Of a DNA stretch of 64,000 nt, positions 42,914 through 52,009 are shown piece by piece. The notes beneath the pieces are model-generated. The model had not been told where the DNA came from. It made no database searches and saw only the letters and a program-made list of their open reading frames with translations. This DNA comes from JBBQLG01 sp964251665. GTDB lineage: Bacteria > Bacteroidota > Bacteroidia > Cytophagales > Spirosomataceae. The stretch is taken from contig CAXUKO010000013.1 of the NCBI GenBank assembly GCA_964251665.1, positions 1-64,000 of the forward strand, given 5' to 3'. How positions within the stretch are numbered: position 1 is the first letter of the stretch; every line of letters starts with the position of its first letter. A program made the position numbers and the translations under genes.

Positions 42914-43476
42914 TGGATTTGAACGTCATTCCCGAATGCTACATTGACACAAAACTCATTAAAATAGCGGTTCCGCCTACCGGCCGGTACAACCACCAAA
43001 AAGGCTGCCCCAATGTGCTCAAGATCATGCAGGAAAAGCTTCACAGCAATTTTGCGTTGGGTATCATTGATAAGGATAAGAAGATACTAGCTTATACAGA
43101 GCAGTTTGATCTGGTATATGACTTGCCTGACGCGCTGCAACTGCTCAAACATCCCGACCGGCATCATTACCTGATTTTTGTGCTCCCCGCCGTCGAAAAA
43201 TGGCTGCTTCTCGGCGCTGAAGAGGTGAACCTCAATCTTACCGAATTTGGCCTTCCGCATGATCTGACAAAGCTTTGCGCCATCACCAAAACCGCGAAGA
43301 GCGAGAATGACGATCCCTATTCTGATCACCTTACTAAACTGTTTCGAGAGTTAAAACGACGTAGTCCGCTTCGTATGCAGGCACTGTCTTTGTGGGTATC
43401 TTACCTAAAAGCCAACCCATATACGGCTGACATTCACCAATTGGTTACCAATACAAACGCACTGGCAGGTTTATAG
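42913..43476 (+). CDS. Small Toprim-like partner of the ATPase, function unknown
   Basis: A 187-residue protein translationally coupled to the ATPase (its ATG overlaps the upstream stop by one base). An acidic residue in PECYIDTK (Glu8) and a later GIIDKDKK (two aspartates in a D-x-D arrangement) recall the E...DxD metal site of Toprim nucleases. FVLPAVEKWLL lies in the middle. I do not recognise it as a named family, and the Toprim assignment is by eye only. As an effector it might cut nucleic acid when triggered by the ATPase. Confidence 0.65.
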   Translation: MDLNVIPECYIDTKLIKIAVPPTGRYNHQKGCPNVLKIMQEKLHSNFALGIIDKDKKILAYTEQFDLVYDLPDALQLLKHPDRHHYLIFVLPAVEKWLLLGAEEVNLNLTEFGLPHDLTKLCAITKTAKSENDDPYSDHLTKLFRELKRRSPLRMQALSLWVSYLKANPYTADIHQLVTNTNALAGL

Positions 43477-43533
43477 GGCCGGTCTCTATAACCCGACCTC
43501 CGTGGCCCGTCCTCCGTGGACCGGCCCTGTTTT
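43475..43533 (+). terminator. Probable terminator after the ATPase pair
   Basis: Arms AGGGCCGGTC (43475-43484) and GACCGGCCCT (43519-43528) pair perfectly around a 34-base loop and are followed by GTTTTGG. The left arm overlaps the stop codon. Confidence 0.5.
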
Positions 43534-43634
43534 GGTACTATTGTCAAGTCGGGGGACCGTTGGTGCGAATTCTGGTGGAAATCTGTCTGGAACCGTGTAA
43601 CATTGCTTCGTCTAACAGACCAACCAACACATTC

Positions 43635-44348
43635 ATGGCAGCACAGGACCAACCCGCCGATGGCGATGGCTTCGGGCGGAAATTGTTAAGTTTCTTTATC
43701 AAAGAGGGGCCGGAAACGGCCAGTCAGCCAGCAGAAGGGCCCATAGCGCGGCCTGCTTCCCCGTCGGTACCAGTACCACCAGTTGCCACAGCTCCCCGCC
43801 AGGCAGCCCCCGCTACGGGAGCGGTCGACAACAGATTTCTCGAACACTTCTCGGCGGTACTGGCCAAAGCGAACCTGCCGGGACCGGATTATTTCGAGTT
43901 CCGGGAAATTTTGCGGAGCCTGGCGAACTTGGGCCTGAGCGAGGATAAACAGTATCAGGCGGCCTGGGCCAGCTTTAAAGCAATGTCGGGCGGGGGCGCC
44001 GATGTGGCGCTGCTAACGGGTACCGCCAACCAGTACCTGACGGCGCTGAATGCCGACCGCGATGGCTTCATAAAAACCGCCGACGCTGCCCTGTCCGATA
44101 AAGTGGGTGGCCTGCAAAATGAGCAGACCCAGTTGCAGCGCGATAACGAAGCGCTGGCCAAGCAAATCGCTGAATTACAGCAACGACTAAGCGCAAACGT
44201 GGAACGACTGGCTAAAATTGGGGGCGAACTGGATGAGCAAAGTCAGAAGATAACCCAGAATAAAGCGAACTACGACGCTACGTACACCACCGTAACGGAG
44301 CAGATTAAAACCGACGTAGCTAAAATCGGTTCATACCTTGCCAAGTAA
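43635..44348 (+). CDS. Soluble coiled-coil protein, function unknown
   Basis: A 237-residue protein starting at ATG 43635; an upstream frame from 43560 is not credible. Residues ~30-75 are Pro/Ala-rich linker. Residues ~75-150 form a helical domain (FLEHFSAVLAKANLPGPDYF and FREILRSLANLGLSEDKQYQ). The rest is a long coiled coil (QNEQTQLQRDNEALAKQIAE, LQQRLSANVERLAKIGGELD). There is no signal peptide or membrane helix. It is the first of three genes that are probably one unit with the membrane coiled-coil protein and the actin-like protein. No known family was recognised. Confidence 0.75.
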   Translation: MAAQDQPADGDGFGRKLLSFFIKEGPETASQPAEGPIARPASPSVPVPPVATAPRQAAPATGAVDNRFLEHFSAVLAKANLPGPDYFEFREILRSLANLGLSEDKQYQAAWASFKAMSGGGADVALLTGTANQYLTALNADRDGFIKTADAALSDKVGGLQNEQTQLQRDNEALAKQIAELQQRLSANVERLAKIGGELDEQSQKITQNKANYDATYTTVTEQIKTDVAKIGSYLAK

Positions 44349-44352
44349 AAAC

Positions 44353-44404
44353 GTTGTCTTTCCATTAGCCCACGACTTAAGTCGTGGGCTAATGGAAAGA
44401 CAAC
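44353..44404. repeat. 52-base perfect palindrome between first and second trio genes
   Basis: Two 26-base arms with no spacer (44353-44378 and 44379-44404, centre GACTTAAGTC). It starts 4 bases after the upstream stop and ends 29 bases before the next start. It could terminate or process the transcript, or be a REP-like element; the AGCCCACGACTT half is of a type I have seen repeated in Bacteroidota. Confidence 0.75.
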
Positions 44405-44433
44405 CAACCAACCACAAACCACTAACTTTTCCC

Positions 44434-45462
44434 ATGGCAACACCTGATTTTTCACAAATTGGCGGTCCAGCGACGGATGCCGATGATGCAAAACGCTCGT
44501 ACTGGAGCAAACCAGAAGGCATTGTCAGCCTGCTGTTACTGGCCGCTATCGGTGCGGTTGGGCTGACTTATTTCAACCGAATTGTCGAATTTCTGATTCG
44601 CGTGACCGAAAATACGCTGTATCTGGGATTCCTGCTGGCGGCCTTAGCTCTCCTGATCTTTCTGTTCACGAGTAAGGATGTACGCACGGCGGTATTTTTT
44701 CTCTGGAAATCATTCACGCGGGGGCTCGCTGGTACAGTCATTCAACTGAACCCCATCGCGATCATGAAAATCTACATTGATGATCTGAAAGAAAAACGCC
44801 AGAAAATGCAGGGGCAGATCGATACACTGGCCGGGCAGTTGGTGAAACTGAACAAGAAGATCAACGAGAACAACGACGCTATTAAGCAGAAATTTGCCGA
44901 AGCTAATAAGGCTAATAGCATCAGCGACCGGCCGGGTATGAAAGAAGCCGCGCATCTGGCTACTATTGAAGGGGCTGGGTTACAGCAGATGAACGAAAAA
45001 CTGCTGCCACTCCAGCGCAACATTCAGATGGTGCTGGCTTTCATGGAAAAAGTGAATACCTCGGCCGACTACCTGATTAAGGAAACGGAGATCAAGGTAA
45101 AGCTGAAAGAGATCGAGTATAACATTGTCAAGGAAAGCTCGAATGCCCTGAAAACGGCCGTGAGCATCTTTAAGGGAAACCCCGACAAGAAGTTTTACTT
45201 CGATGAGTCGATGGAGTACATTCAGGACGACATGAGCCAGAAACTTGGCGAGATGAAACGGGCCATGGATCTCTCAATGGACTTCATCAACGGCGTCGAC
45301 ATTCAGAACGGTATTCTGACCGATAAGGGGCAGGCCATGCTCGAAGCCTACAACAAAGGCGAGTTCTCGCTGGTTAAACTCGACGCACCACCGGCGGTTC
45401 CGGTTTCGGCGCGACCCATCAATCCGCCCAAAGACGAAAATTATCGCGGTTTATTAGAGTAA
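44434..45462 (+). CDS. Membrane-anchored coiled-coil protein, function unknown
   Basis: A 342-residue protein from ATG 44434. Two hydrophobic helices occur near the N-terminus (GIVSLLLLAAIGAVGLTYF and LGFLLAALALLIFLF), then RTAVFFLWKSFTRGLAG. After about residue 110 it is coiled-coil (DDLKEKRQKMQGQIDTLAGQ, LVKLNKKINENNDAIKQKFA). The remainder is helical and acidic, with a Pro-rich tail. It sits between a soluble coiled-coil gene and an actin-like gene. I know no matching family. A phage-shock/PspA-like scaffold is one guess, but not supported by any motif. Confidence 0.75.
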   Translation: MATPDFSQIGGPATDADDAKRSYWSKPEGIVSLLLLAAIGAVGLTYFNRIVEFLIRVTENTLYLGFLLAALALLIFLFTSKDVRTAVFFLWKSFTRGLAGTVIQLNPIAIMKIYIDDLKEKRQKMQGQIDTLAGQLVKLNKKINENNDAIKQKFAEANKANSISDRPGMKEAAHLATIEGAGLQQMNEKLLPLQRNIQMVLAFMEKVNTSADYLIKETEIKVKLKEIEYNIVKESSNALKTAVSIFKGNPDKKFYFDESMEYIQDDMSQKLGEMKRAMDLSMDFINGVDIQNGILTDKGQAMLEAYNKGEFSLVKLDAPPAVPVSARPINPPKDENYRGLLE

Positions 45463-45497
45463 TTTCTGAATCAATATATCGGCACGCCCGGACGGCC

Positions 45498-45559
45498 GTA
45501 GCCCAGACGCCCACGTCTGGTTGTTCAAGCAAAAAACCAGACGTGGGCGTCTGGGCTAC
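45498..45559. repeat. Nested palindromic repeat between second and third trio genes
   Basis: Perfect 25-base arms (45498-45522 and 45535-45559) with a 12-base spacer. Each arm holds an inner palindrome CCAGACG-CCCA-CGTCTGG. The same core with one change (CCGGACG-CCCA-CGTCCGG) recurs at 61039-61091, so this is a dispersed family. Confidence 0.8.
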
Positions 45560-45568
45560 TTTAAAACC

Positions 45569-46636
45569 ATGCAACGACTTACTACTGCCGGGCGGTTACT
45601 GATCACCGCCGTTATTCTGATAGCCATCTATTTCGGCTTCAAACTGATCGGGGGCGTCGACCTGCTCAAGAAGTTTCAGACCAAAAACAATACCGAACAA
45701 TCGGCTTCATCGCCATCCATGCCCAGCATTGACAATACGGAGCCATCTGCTTCGGAGAATGCCCCGGATGCAGCGGTGGATAATTCGGCTACAGCCGGGT
45801 CGTCCGAGGCTTCGGCCACGGGGAGTCAGCCTCAGCCGTTTAATTTTACCCCGCCCGCGCCGACAAATGGCAAGCTGAAGGGGGTGGTTGAACTGGGAGC
45901 CAGTGGCTTCAATTCGTTCATCGTTACCATCGACGCGGACAAGAACTGGAAGCTCGAAAAAGCGGATTTTGGTAATAGTTTAGTCATGGAAAACATGGCT
46001 ACCGATCAGGACATCCGTGAGGGGTTGAAAAAATACATCGCCGGTATGCTCGATTATGGCGTATCGGGCCGTGACATTCAGTTCGTGGTTAGTTCCGGTG
46101 CGGTTAAGGCCGAGGGTACGCAAAAAATCATCCGGGCGCTAAAAACGTTGAACTACGTCGTAAATACCGTAACGCCCGAGCAGGAAGGTAAACTTGGCTT
46201 GCGGGTGGTATTGCCAAAACAGTTTGAGAGCAACGCGTTTGTGGTGGACATTGGTTCGGGTAACACGAAAATCTCGTGGAAGACCGGTGGACAGGCGCAG
46301 TCGCTGGAAAGTTACGGTGCCAAGTACTACGAAAAAGGTACTGATGACGCTACCGTATCGGCCGACGAAGCGGCTAAGGCGAAACAAATTCCGGCCGCCA
46401 ACCGCAAAACATGCTTCATCATCGGTGGGATTCCCTTTGAACTGGCTAAGGAGGTTCGGAAAGGGAAAGAGCGGTATACCGTGCTGAAGATGCCCGCCGA
46501 CTATGAGAGCAAAAACGCCAAGCAAAAGGCGGGTCTGGTTATTTACAAAGCCATTGCCGATGCTACGGGTTGCCAGCAATTCGTTTTCGACTGGGATGCC
46601 AACTTCACCATCGGTTATCTGTTGACGTTGAACTAG
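45569..46636 (+). CDS. Membrane-anchored actin/Hsp70-fold (ASKHA) protein
   Basis: A 355-residue protein from ATG 45569. A single N-terminal membrane helix (LLITAVILIAIYFGFKLIGG) anchors it, followed by a Ser/Pro-rich low-complexity stretch (about 40-105). The C-terminal ~240 residues have the ASKHA pattern: GVVELGASGFNSFIVTID as phosphate-1, VVDIGSGNTKISW as phosphate-2, and FIIGGIPFELAKEV as an adenosine-type motif. It resembles Ppx/FtsA/ParM-like folds, though the family is not known to me. Third gene of the trio; the linker suggests a periplasmic or extracytoplasmic globular domain, or cytoplasmic if inverted. Confidence 0.72.
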   Translation: MQRLTTAGRLLITAVILIAIYFGFKLIGGVDLLKKFQTKNNTEQSASSPSMPSIDNTEPSASENAPDAAVDNSATAGSSEASATGSQPQPFNFTPPAPTNGKLKGVVELGASGFNSFIVTIDADKNWKLEKADFGNSLVMENMATDQDIREGLKKYIAGMLDYGVSGRDIQFVVSSGAVKAEGTQKIIRALKTLNYVVNTVTPEQEGKLGLRVVLPKQFESNAFVVDIGSGNTKISWKTGGQAQSLESYGAKYYEKGTDDATVSADEAAKAKQIPAANRKTCFIIGGIPFELAKEVRKGKERYTVLKMPADYESKNAKQKAGLVIYKAIADATGCQQFVFDWDANFTIGYLLTLN

Positions 46637-46662
46637 TTACTGAACCAGGAATAGGCTCGGCA

Positions 46663-47916
46663 TCACTCAGTAAAATGCAGGGTTACCCGCCGGTTGAGCC
46701 GCCGATTAGCTTCGGTGTCGTTAGCCGCAGCGGGTAGTCTGGCACCCGTAGCTTCAATGAGTAGCCGCCCCTCTCCAATGCCCCGCTGCCGAAAGTACGC
46801 ACGCGTAATTTTAGCCCGGAACTCAGACAGGGCGAGGTTTAAATGAGGTTCGCCTACGTTATCCGTGTGACCCACAATTCGTAGTTTCAGTTGTGGGTGT
46901 TTTCGCATGACGATGATCAATCTATCGAGATGCCGTTGTGCTGAATCGCTGATTTCGTAGCTGCTCTGAGTAAAATAAATGACACCGGCCGGGGGCGCTC
47001 CCTCAGCCGGTGTTTTTATTGATGGGCCCACGTAGCCGTTCAATCCTTCATACAGGGAAATAAGTTCGGATAGCGCGGCTGTTCCGTTGCTTTCATGGAC
47101 TAGCTGGTATGAGCCGGGGGGCGCTTCCCCGAGGAAGTATGTGCTGTCGAGTAAGGTCAGCGGATACATAACCCCTGTTTTTATTGCTTTCAGGCAATAC
47201 ACAGACGAGGGGGTAGCCGCTGGCAGCGTTGCCATTAGTAACGTGGGCGTTGGATTGAGCCGGATAGTATGGGGTTGATTCGTTCGTTGTGGCAAATCGT
47301 TGATGACCATATTCCCCTGGTAAAGTTGATACCCCGCAGCACGAACTTCAATAGCTACAATATCCGGCAGGCTTACTTCGGTTTTGATACTTGGATTGGT
47401 GGTGTAACAGGTACGTTGACGTTTCCGGGTTTGGAACAGACAAATTTCGGCCTGAACCGGCCGGTTGGTCAGCGCATCGCAGACGAAGAACTGAACCTGA
47501 ATACGGGCACTGGCCGATTGGCTTGCCGGTACCTGTATTGGTTGTTGTTCCGACTGAAAATAGGGTTGATTCGTCGTCACTTTGTCGATTGGTACCAGCG
47601 GGATCCTGGCCCGAAACGAGACCGGCTGGCTAACTGGCCACCGCACGGGCAAGCGAATCGTCCGATAGCTAGGGCTGGCCACCGTTAGAAAGCGAATCTG
47701 TTGTGGAACAGTGTCAGCAAAACCGGCTGTGGTCGTTGTCCGCTCCACCAAAACCCGCCCGGTCGAATCGGCCCACTGCCAGGTAGCCGACAGCGCCCGA
47801 TGCGACTGAGAATCCAGCGCCTGGCCCTGAAAACGGATGGTCTGCGCCTGACTCGTACCCGACAGGCTGCTTAGGAGAAATGCCCAGCGCAACAAGGCTA
47901 TACTCAGGTTGCGCAT
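46663..47916 (-). CDS. OmpA-family peptidoglycan-binding protein
   Basis: A 417-residue exported protein. The signal peptide is MRNLSIALLRWAFLLSSLSG with cleavage near TSQAQ. Residues 30-290 hold beta-rich repeats (ALSATWQWADSTGRVLVERT, then RPVQAEICLFQTRKRQRTCY). The C-terminal OmpA domain (about 305-417) reads FTQSSYEISDSAQRHLDRLI, LRIVGHTDNVGEPHLNLALS and EANRRLNRRVTLHF, with the Asp and Arg that bind diaminopimelate. It ties the outer membrane or envelope proteins of this cluster to peptidoglycan. Its ATG lies 3 bases after the TPR gene stop. Confidence 0.85.
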   Translation of the reverse strand: MRNLSIALLRWAFLLSSLSGTSQAQTIRFQGQALDSQSHRALSATWQWADSTGRVLVERTTTTAGFADTVPQQIRFLTVASPSYRTIRLPVRWPVSQPVSFRARIPLVPIDKVTTNQPYFQSEQQPIQVPASQSASARIQVQFFVCDALTNRPVQAEICLFQTRKRQRTCYTTNPSIKTEVSLPDIVAIEVRAAGYQLYQGNMVINDLPQRTNQPHTIRLNPTPTLLMATLPAATPSSVYCLKAIKTGVMYPLTLLDSTYFLGEAPPGSYQLVHESNGTAALSELISLYEGLNGYVGPSIKTPAEGAPPAGVIYFTQSSYEISDSAQRHLDRLIIVMRKHPQLKLRIVGHTDNVGEPHLNLALSEFRAKITRAYFRQRGIGEGRLLIEATGARLPAAANDTEANRRLNRRVTLHFTE

Positions 47917-47919
47917 ACG

Positions 47920-50808
47920 TCATAGCCGGTACCGGCTGAGGAGTTGGGTACAGGCCGACGTTTTCCGAAAATCCCGTCGGACGAAGTCCATCAGCTTATC
48001 CCGGCGCAGAAACTCTTTGGTGAGGCCCAGTTGCAGGGCTTTTTCCAGTTGTGTCAGAGCCTGCGCGTCTTCGCCAGCCTGAAGGTGAGCACACGCCAGC
48101 ACATACTGTATCTTAGGGGCATTTTCGGGAGAAGCTGTCGTGGTGGGCAAACCCGCCATCCGAACGTTCTCGGGCAACTGCCCCGTGCGAACCTGGGCAT
48201 ACGTTCGCAGATAAAGGCATTCGTCCAGACAGTCGAGACCGTCATACTGGCCTACTTTGGTTAGTTCACTTAAAGCGTCGAGGTATTTGTTTGCCGCCAT
48301 CAGGCACCGGCCTTTTCCTAACGCAACGGCGTTGGCCAGGTCGTGGTCGCGATCCAGTTCCTGGCAGCGTGCATAGACTGTCAGGGCTTCATCAAACTTC
48401 TCCCGCCGTTCGAGCATCAGCGCCAGCGGCACGTAGTGAGCCGCTACCGTAGGCTCCAGTTGTGAGGCTTTGTCGTAATCTTCACGGGCTCGGTCGGTCT
48501 TGCCTATTGCTTCATAGACCCGGCCACGTTCGGTATACGCTGCGGCCCAGTTTTTGGAAAGAGACAGGGCATCTTCCAACTGTTCAAGCGCAGCCGAATA
48601 CTGTTTCAACTCATAAGCACACCGGCCCGAGAGGTAATAGGTATCAGCGAAAAAAGTGGGTGCGTACCGCTTTTCAAGGGATTTGCGAAGACCGCGCAGG
48701 GTAGTCAGTATCGCCTGCGCCTTGTCGTACTGCCGCAATTCGATATGTGCCCTGGCTTCGCCCAGAGAGGCTTCGTACAAGTCCGACTGAAGTGTTACCG
48801 CCTGCCGGAAATCGGCCACGGCTTCGTTGGCTGCCCCCAGCCGCAAGTTGGTTTCGCCCCGCTGATAAAAACTGACCGACTTGGTGGGATTGTATCGAAT
48901 GGCTTTGGTGAGAGCAGCAGCAGCCTGCTGATCTTCGCGAATTGAACCGTGGATTTTGCCTTTCGCGAGCCAGGCATCCGCATAATCAGGCTTTATCAAT
49001 AAGGCGATATCCAGCAGCGCCAGTGCTTCAGGCACTTTCCGGCCCAGCAGATACTGATCGCTTTGGGCATAAAACTGGGCAGCGATGGAGTCGATTCGGG
49101 CGCGGTTAGGAGCATCCAGACCTAACTCAATGGCGCGGGTAAAGTCACTGCCCGCCGATTCGAATTGCTTCAGACAGACGTAAGCGGTGCCCCGCCGAAA
49201 GAAGAGTTCCGGTTGTCGGCGGCTTCGGTTAATTCCTTCGGTAAAATCAGCTTCGGCCTTGTCGCAGAGACCGGTTTGCATAAATAGCAGCCCACGTTGC
49301 AGGTAGTATCGGGGATTTTGGTTGCCAATTCGAATGGCTTCGTCGTAATCGGCGGTGGCCTCGACGATCCGATTGGTCCGAATCCGGTAGGTAGCCCGGC
49401 GCACGAGCAGGTCGGCATTGGTAGGGTCTACGGTCAGGTACACCGACAGGTCAGCGGCTGCTTTTGGGTAATCGCCCGTGCGGGCATACAGGTCAGCCCG
49501 TGATTCCAGGGCGTCGAGATTCTGAAAGTCAAGCACCAGCGACTCATTCAGGTCTTTCAGGGCTTCTTTATAATTGCCGAGCTGGGTGTAGCATTTACCC
49601 CGACCTAACAACCAGTCGGAGCTGTTAGCCTTGTTGAGCGACTGTTTATTTTCTTTCCGTTCGGTGTTGATAATCCGGCTATATTCTTTCACCAGATCCT
49701 GATACTGTCCCGTTGCGAACCGTTCGTCGAGTTCAGCTTTTCGCCGGGCTTTACCCATGAGTTCCTTAATCTGACCGGTAGCATTGGTTGAGTCGGGTTG
49801 CTGGTCGGCAATGCGCTGCATCAGGGCAAGGGCTTCGGCATACCGGCGTTTTCGCTGGGCCAGTTCGAGCCGTTTTTTCATTTCTGCCACGGAGTTCCGG
49901 GCGCGCTCTTCGAGTACTTTCTGAATACGAAACAGCCGGACCTTAGGCGTAAGGTCTTCAAACGGTTTTTGCCGCTCGGCCTGTTCAAAAAGCTGTTGTG
50001 CCACACCCAAATCGCCTGCAGCCAAAGCCGTTTCGCCATCTTTCAGCAGTTTCTGATAGGCAGCCAAAGCAGCTTTTTCGCGCTCCTGCTCAGGATCAAC
50101 CCGGGCTGCTACGGCAACGGTAGCCTGCGTCGAATCGCTGCGAACCGCAGCCGAATCGGTCACTACGGCCATTCGGCGCGATACCGCTTCTTTCAGCGGT
50201 ACGTTATTCAATGTAAGGTTTGAGTCGGCGGGGGTAATAAAGGCTAGCCGCGTGATCACGACACTCCACTTGTTGCCAAGCTGATCGGCCCGTAGTTCGG
50301 CGACCCGCCGGATGGGGGCATACGGCTTGTCTATTTTAGTGTTTCTGCCGCCAAAAATCGACGTGTAAAACACCTTTACGTAGAGTGTGTTACCCTTTTT
50401 GAGGTCCGAAACGCTAATGTCTGCTAGTTGTACCGTGCTTTGCGCCGACTTGGCGTAGAGGAGATCAAAGTTGGCCAGATAGGTTTCCACCGGCATGTCC
50501 AGTACTGTAGCGGTAGCGGCCCGGTTAGGGTTAATGTCGTCTTCGACGATGGCGTCTTTGTCGGCGAATAATTGATTGACACCCGGCGTAAAACTCTCGC
50601 TGATGAGTGCGTTACGTTCGGCCTCACCAAGATCGGTCAGGCTCAGTACGTTCAGCAGATCACTCAGCCCAAGTTCGATTTTTCGGCGAGCCAGCAGTTT
50701 TACTTCCTCATTATCCCGGGTAGTCAATTCCTGCGCCTGTAAACCGGGTAGCCATCCGGGTGCGCTCATCAGGAACAGAAGCAGCCAATGGCGTATTCGA
50801 TGCATCAT
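47920..50808 (-). CDS. Large exported TPR protein
   Basis: A 962-residue protein from ATG 50808; the frame is open to 50874 but this start leaves a 20-base gap to the upstream gene and gives a proper signal peptide (MHRIRHWLLLFLMSAPGWLP). Residues ~25-250 form an N-terminal region with ELTTRDNEEVKLLARRKIEL. From ~270 to the end there are many TPR motifs (GKCYTQLGNYKEALKDLNES, YLQRGLLFMQTGLCDKAEAD). It probably assembles complexes in the periplasm. It lies next to the OmpA-like gene and shares the minus strand with the whole cluster. Confidence 0.85.
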   Translation of the reverse strand: MMHRIRHWLLLFLMSAPGWLPGLQAQELTTRDNEEVKLLARRKIELGLSDLLNVLSLTDLGEAERNALISESFTPGVNQLFADKDAIVEDDINPNRAATATVLDMPVETYLANFDLLYAKSAQSTVQLADISVSDLKKGNTLYVKVFYTSIFGGRNTKIDKPYAPIRRVAELRADQLGNKWSVVITRLAFITPADSNLTLNNVPLKEAVSRRMAVVTDSAAVRSDSTQATVAVAARVDPEQEREKAALAAYQKLLKDGETALAAGDLGVAQQLFEQAERQKPFEDLTPKVRLFRIQKVLEERARNSVAEMKKRLELAQRKRRYAEALALMQRIADQQPDSTNATGQIKELMGKARRKAELDERFATGQYQDLVKEYSRIINTERKENKQSLNKANSSDWLLGRGKCYTQLGNYKEALKDLNESLVLDFQNLDALESRADLYARTGDYPKAAADLSVYLTVDPTNADLLVRRATYRIRTNRIVEATADYDEAIRIGNQNPRYYLQRGLLFMQTGLCDKAEADFTEGINRSRRQPELFFRRGTAYVCLKQFESAGSDFTRAIELGLDAPNRARIDSIAAQFYAQSDQYLLGRKVPEALALLDIALLIKPDYADAWLAKGKIHGSIREDQQAAAALTKAIRYNPTKSVSFYQRGETNLRLGAANEAVADFRQAVTLQSDLYEASLGEARAHIELRQYDKAQAILTTLRGLRKSLEKRYAPTFFADTYYLSGRCAYELKQYSAALEQLEDALSLSKNWAAAYTERGRVYEAIGKTDRAREDYDKASQLEPTVAAHYVPLALMLERREKFDEALTVYARCQELDRDHDLANAVALGKGRCLMAANKYLDALSELTKVGQYDGLDCLDECLYLRTYAQVRTGQLPENVRMAGLPTTTASPENAPKIQYVLACAHLQAGEDAQALTQLEKALQLGLTKEFLRRDKLMDFVRRDFRKTSACTQLLSRYRL

Positions 50809-50828
50809 TCGTCGTCGTTTTTTATCAC

Positions 50829-51983
50829 CTACTGGGTCGCAACTACACCAACATTGCCCAGTATGACCCACCATTTACCCTTTTCATTTCCTTCTATATC
50901 TTTCTGATAAGGCGTAAGCATAATGTCGACTTCTTTCTGGGTGACATCACCGTACTGTAAACCGCCTTTGCTATTCAGACCCGAGAAACGCTGTTCTCCC
51001 CGAATTTTGCCGTAGTAGTTGCCATCCGGCTTCTGGGTTAATTCATTGACATACTGAATGTCGCTCCACTCGAGGGTAATGCTTTTGTAAGGAAGCAGCT
51101 TCAGGCGTTTGAGGTAATCCCGCAGCGAGTAGGAGGCCGACTGGGCACCGGGTACGGATGAACTGACCTCAATGGTGGCATCGGGTTTGAACATTTGCAG
51201 TATCTGACTAACCGCCTTGGCTTTCTGGTTGGCATCGGCCGCTTTGTCGGCCACAATACCCAGCAGCACCCCGAACTGCTGCACGCGCTGTAATCCCTGG
51301 GAGCGATACTCTTCATACTCCTGGGCTGTTAGTTTTAATACCTCTGTAACGCCCGGATGAACTACCGCCGGACTGCTGGTTGCGGTAGCTACACTGGCGG
51401 CAACAGGCGAACTGGGTTTCGGCTCAGCAACGGCAACAGGTGGTGTACCCGACTGAGAACGGGAGCGGTCACGCAGCAGGTCGGGGTTGTCGCACAGCAC
51501 CAGCGCATCGGTGAAAAACTCGTGTTTACCATTGCGGTAAAAAATAGCGGCCACCTTTGTTTTGGGCAGACTGGCCAGCGTGCCATCAAACGGAGTGGAG
51601 TAGTTAACCACCTCGCCCTGATCGTACGAAACCTCGCCGTAGATGGCTTCCAGTGGACTGAGCCGGATAATGATGTCCTGCGCCGGACGACTTGTATCAG
51701 CCATAAACTCACTAATTAGCCGGGCGCGTTCGTCGTCGGTCTGGGTCAGCAAATAGTTCATACATAGTAAGCGGCCGTAGCGGCTCACGGTCGCCACAAC
51801 CCGGTCGGCCCCGTAGGAAAATTTAACGGTCGAACTCCCTTTGGGCACCTTAAGCGATACTTTTTCGGGAGTCAGTTCAATTAATTCGCCCGCTACTTTT
51901 GTCTGATCGTTGAGGTATACAATACTCTGCGCCTGGGCGAGCGGTATGGTGAAAAATAAAGCAATGCCAAAAAACGTCTTCAT
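50829..51983 (-). CDS. Exported protein of unknown function, beta N-terminus
   Basis: A 384-residue secreted protein. The signal peptide is MKTFFGIALFFTIPLAQAQ. The first ~60 mature residues (IVYLNDQTKVAGELIELTPE) are beta-strand-rich, of the 'D-x-[IV]-x-L-x-[DG]' type seen in Bacteroidota envelope proteins and similar to the barrel gene at 53351. The middle is Pro/Ala/Ser-rich (about 185-230), and the C-terminal part is helical with a late beta region. No domain was recognised. It is the gene directly upstream of the TPR gene, gap 20 bases. Confidence 0.72.
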   Translation of the reverse strand: MKTFFGIALFFTIPLAQAQSIVYLNDQTKVAGELIELTPEKVSLKVPKGSSTVKFSYGADRVVATVSRYGRLLCMNYLLTQTDDERARLISEFMADTSRPAQDIIIRLSPLEAIYGEVSYDQGEVVNYSTPFDGTLASLPKTKVAAIFYRNGKHEFFTDALVLCDNPDLLRDRSRSQSGTPPVAVAEPKPSSPVAASVATATSSPAVVHPGVTEVLKLTAQEYEEYRSQGLQRVQQFGVLLGIVADKAADANQKAKAVSQILQMFKPDATIEVSSSVPGAQSASYSLRDYLKRLKLLPYKSITLEWSDIQYVNELTQKPDGNYYGKIRGEQRFSGLNSKGGLQYGDVTQKEVDIMLTPYQKDIEGNEKGKWWVILGNVGVVATQ

Positions 51984-52009
51984 TAGCTAACATGGATAGA
52001 AGGTTCAGA

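Noticed and set aside
50809..50874. Extended N-terminus of the TPR protein
   Set aside because: It would overlap the upstream gene and bury the clear signal peptide that begins at 50808.
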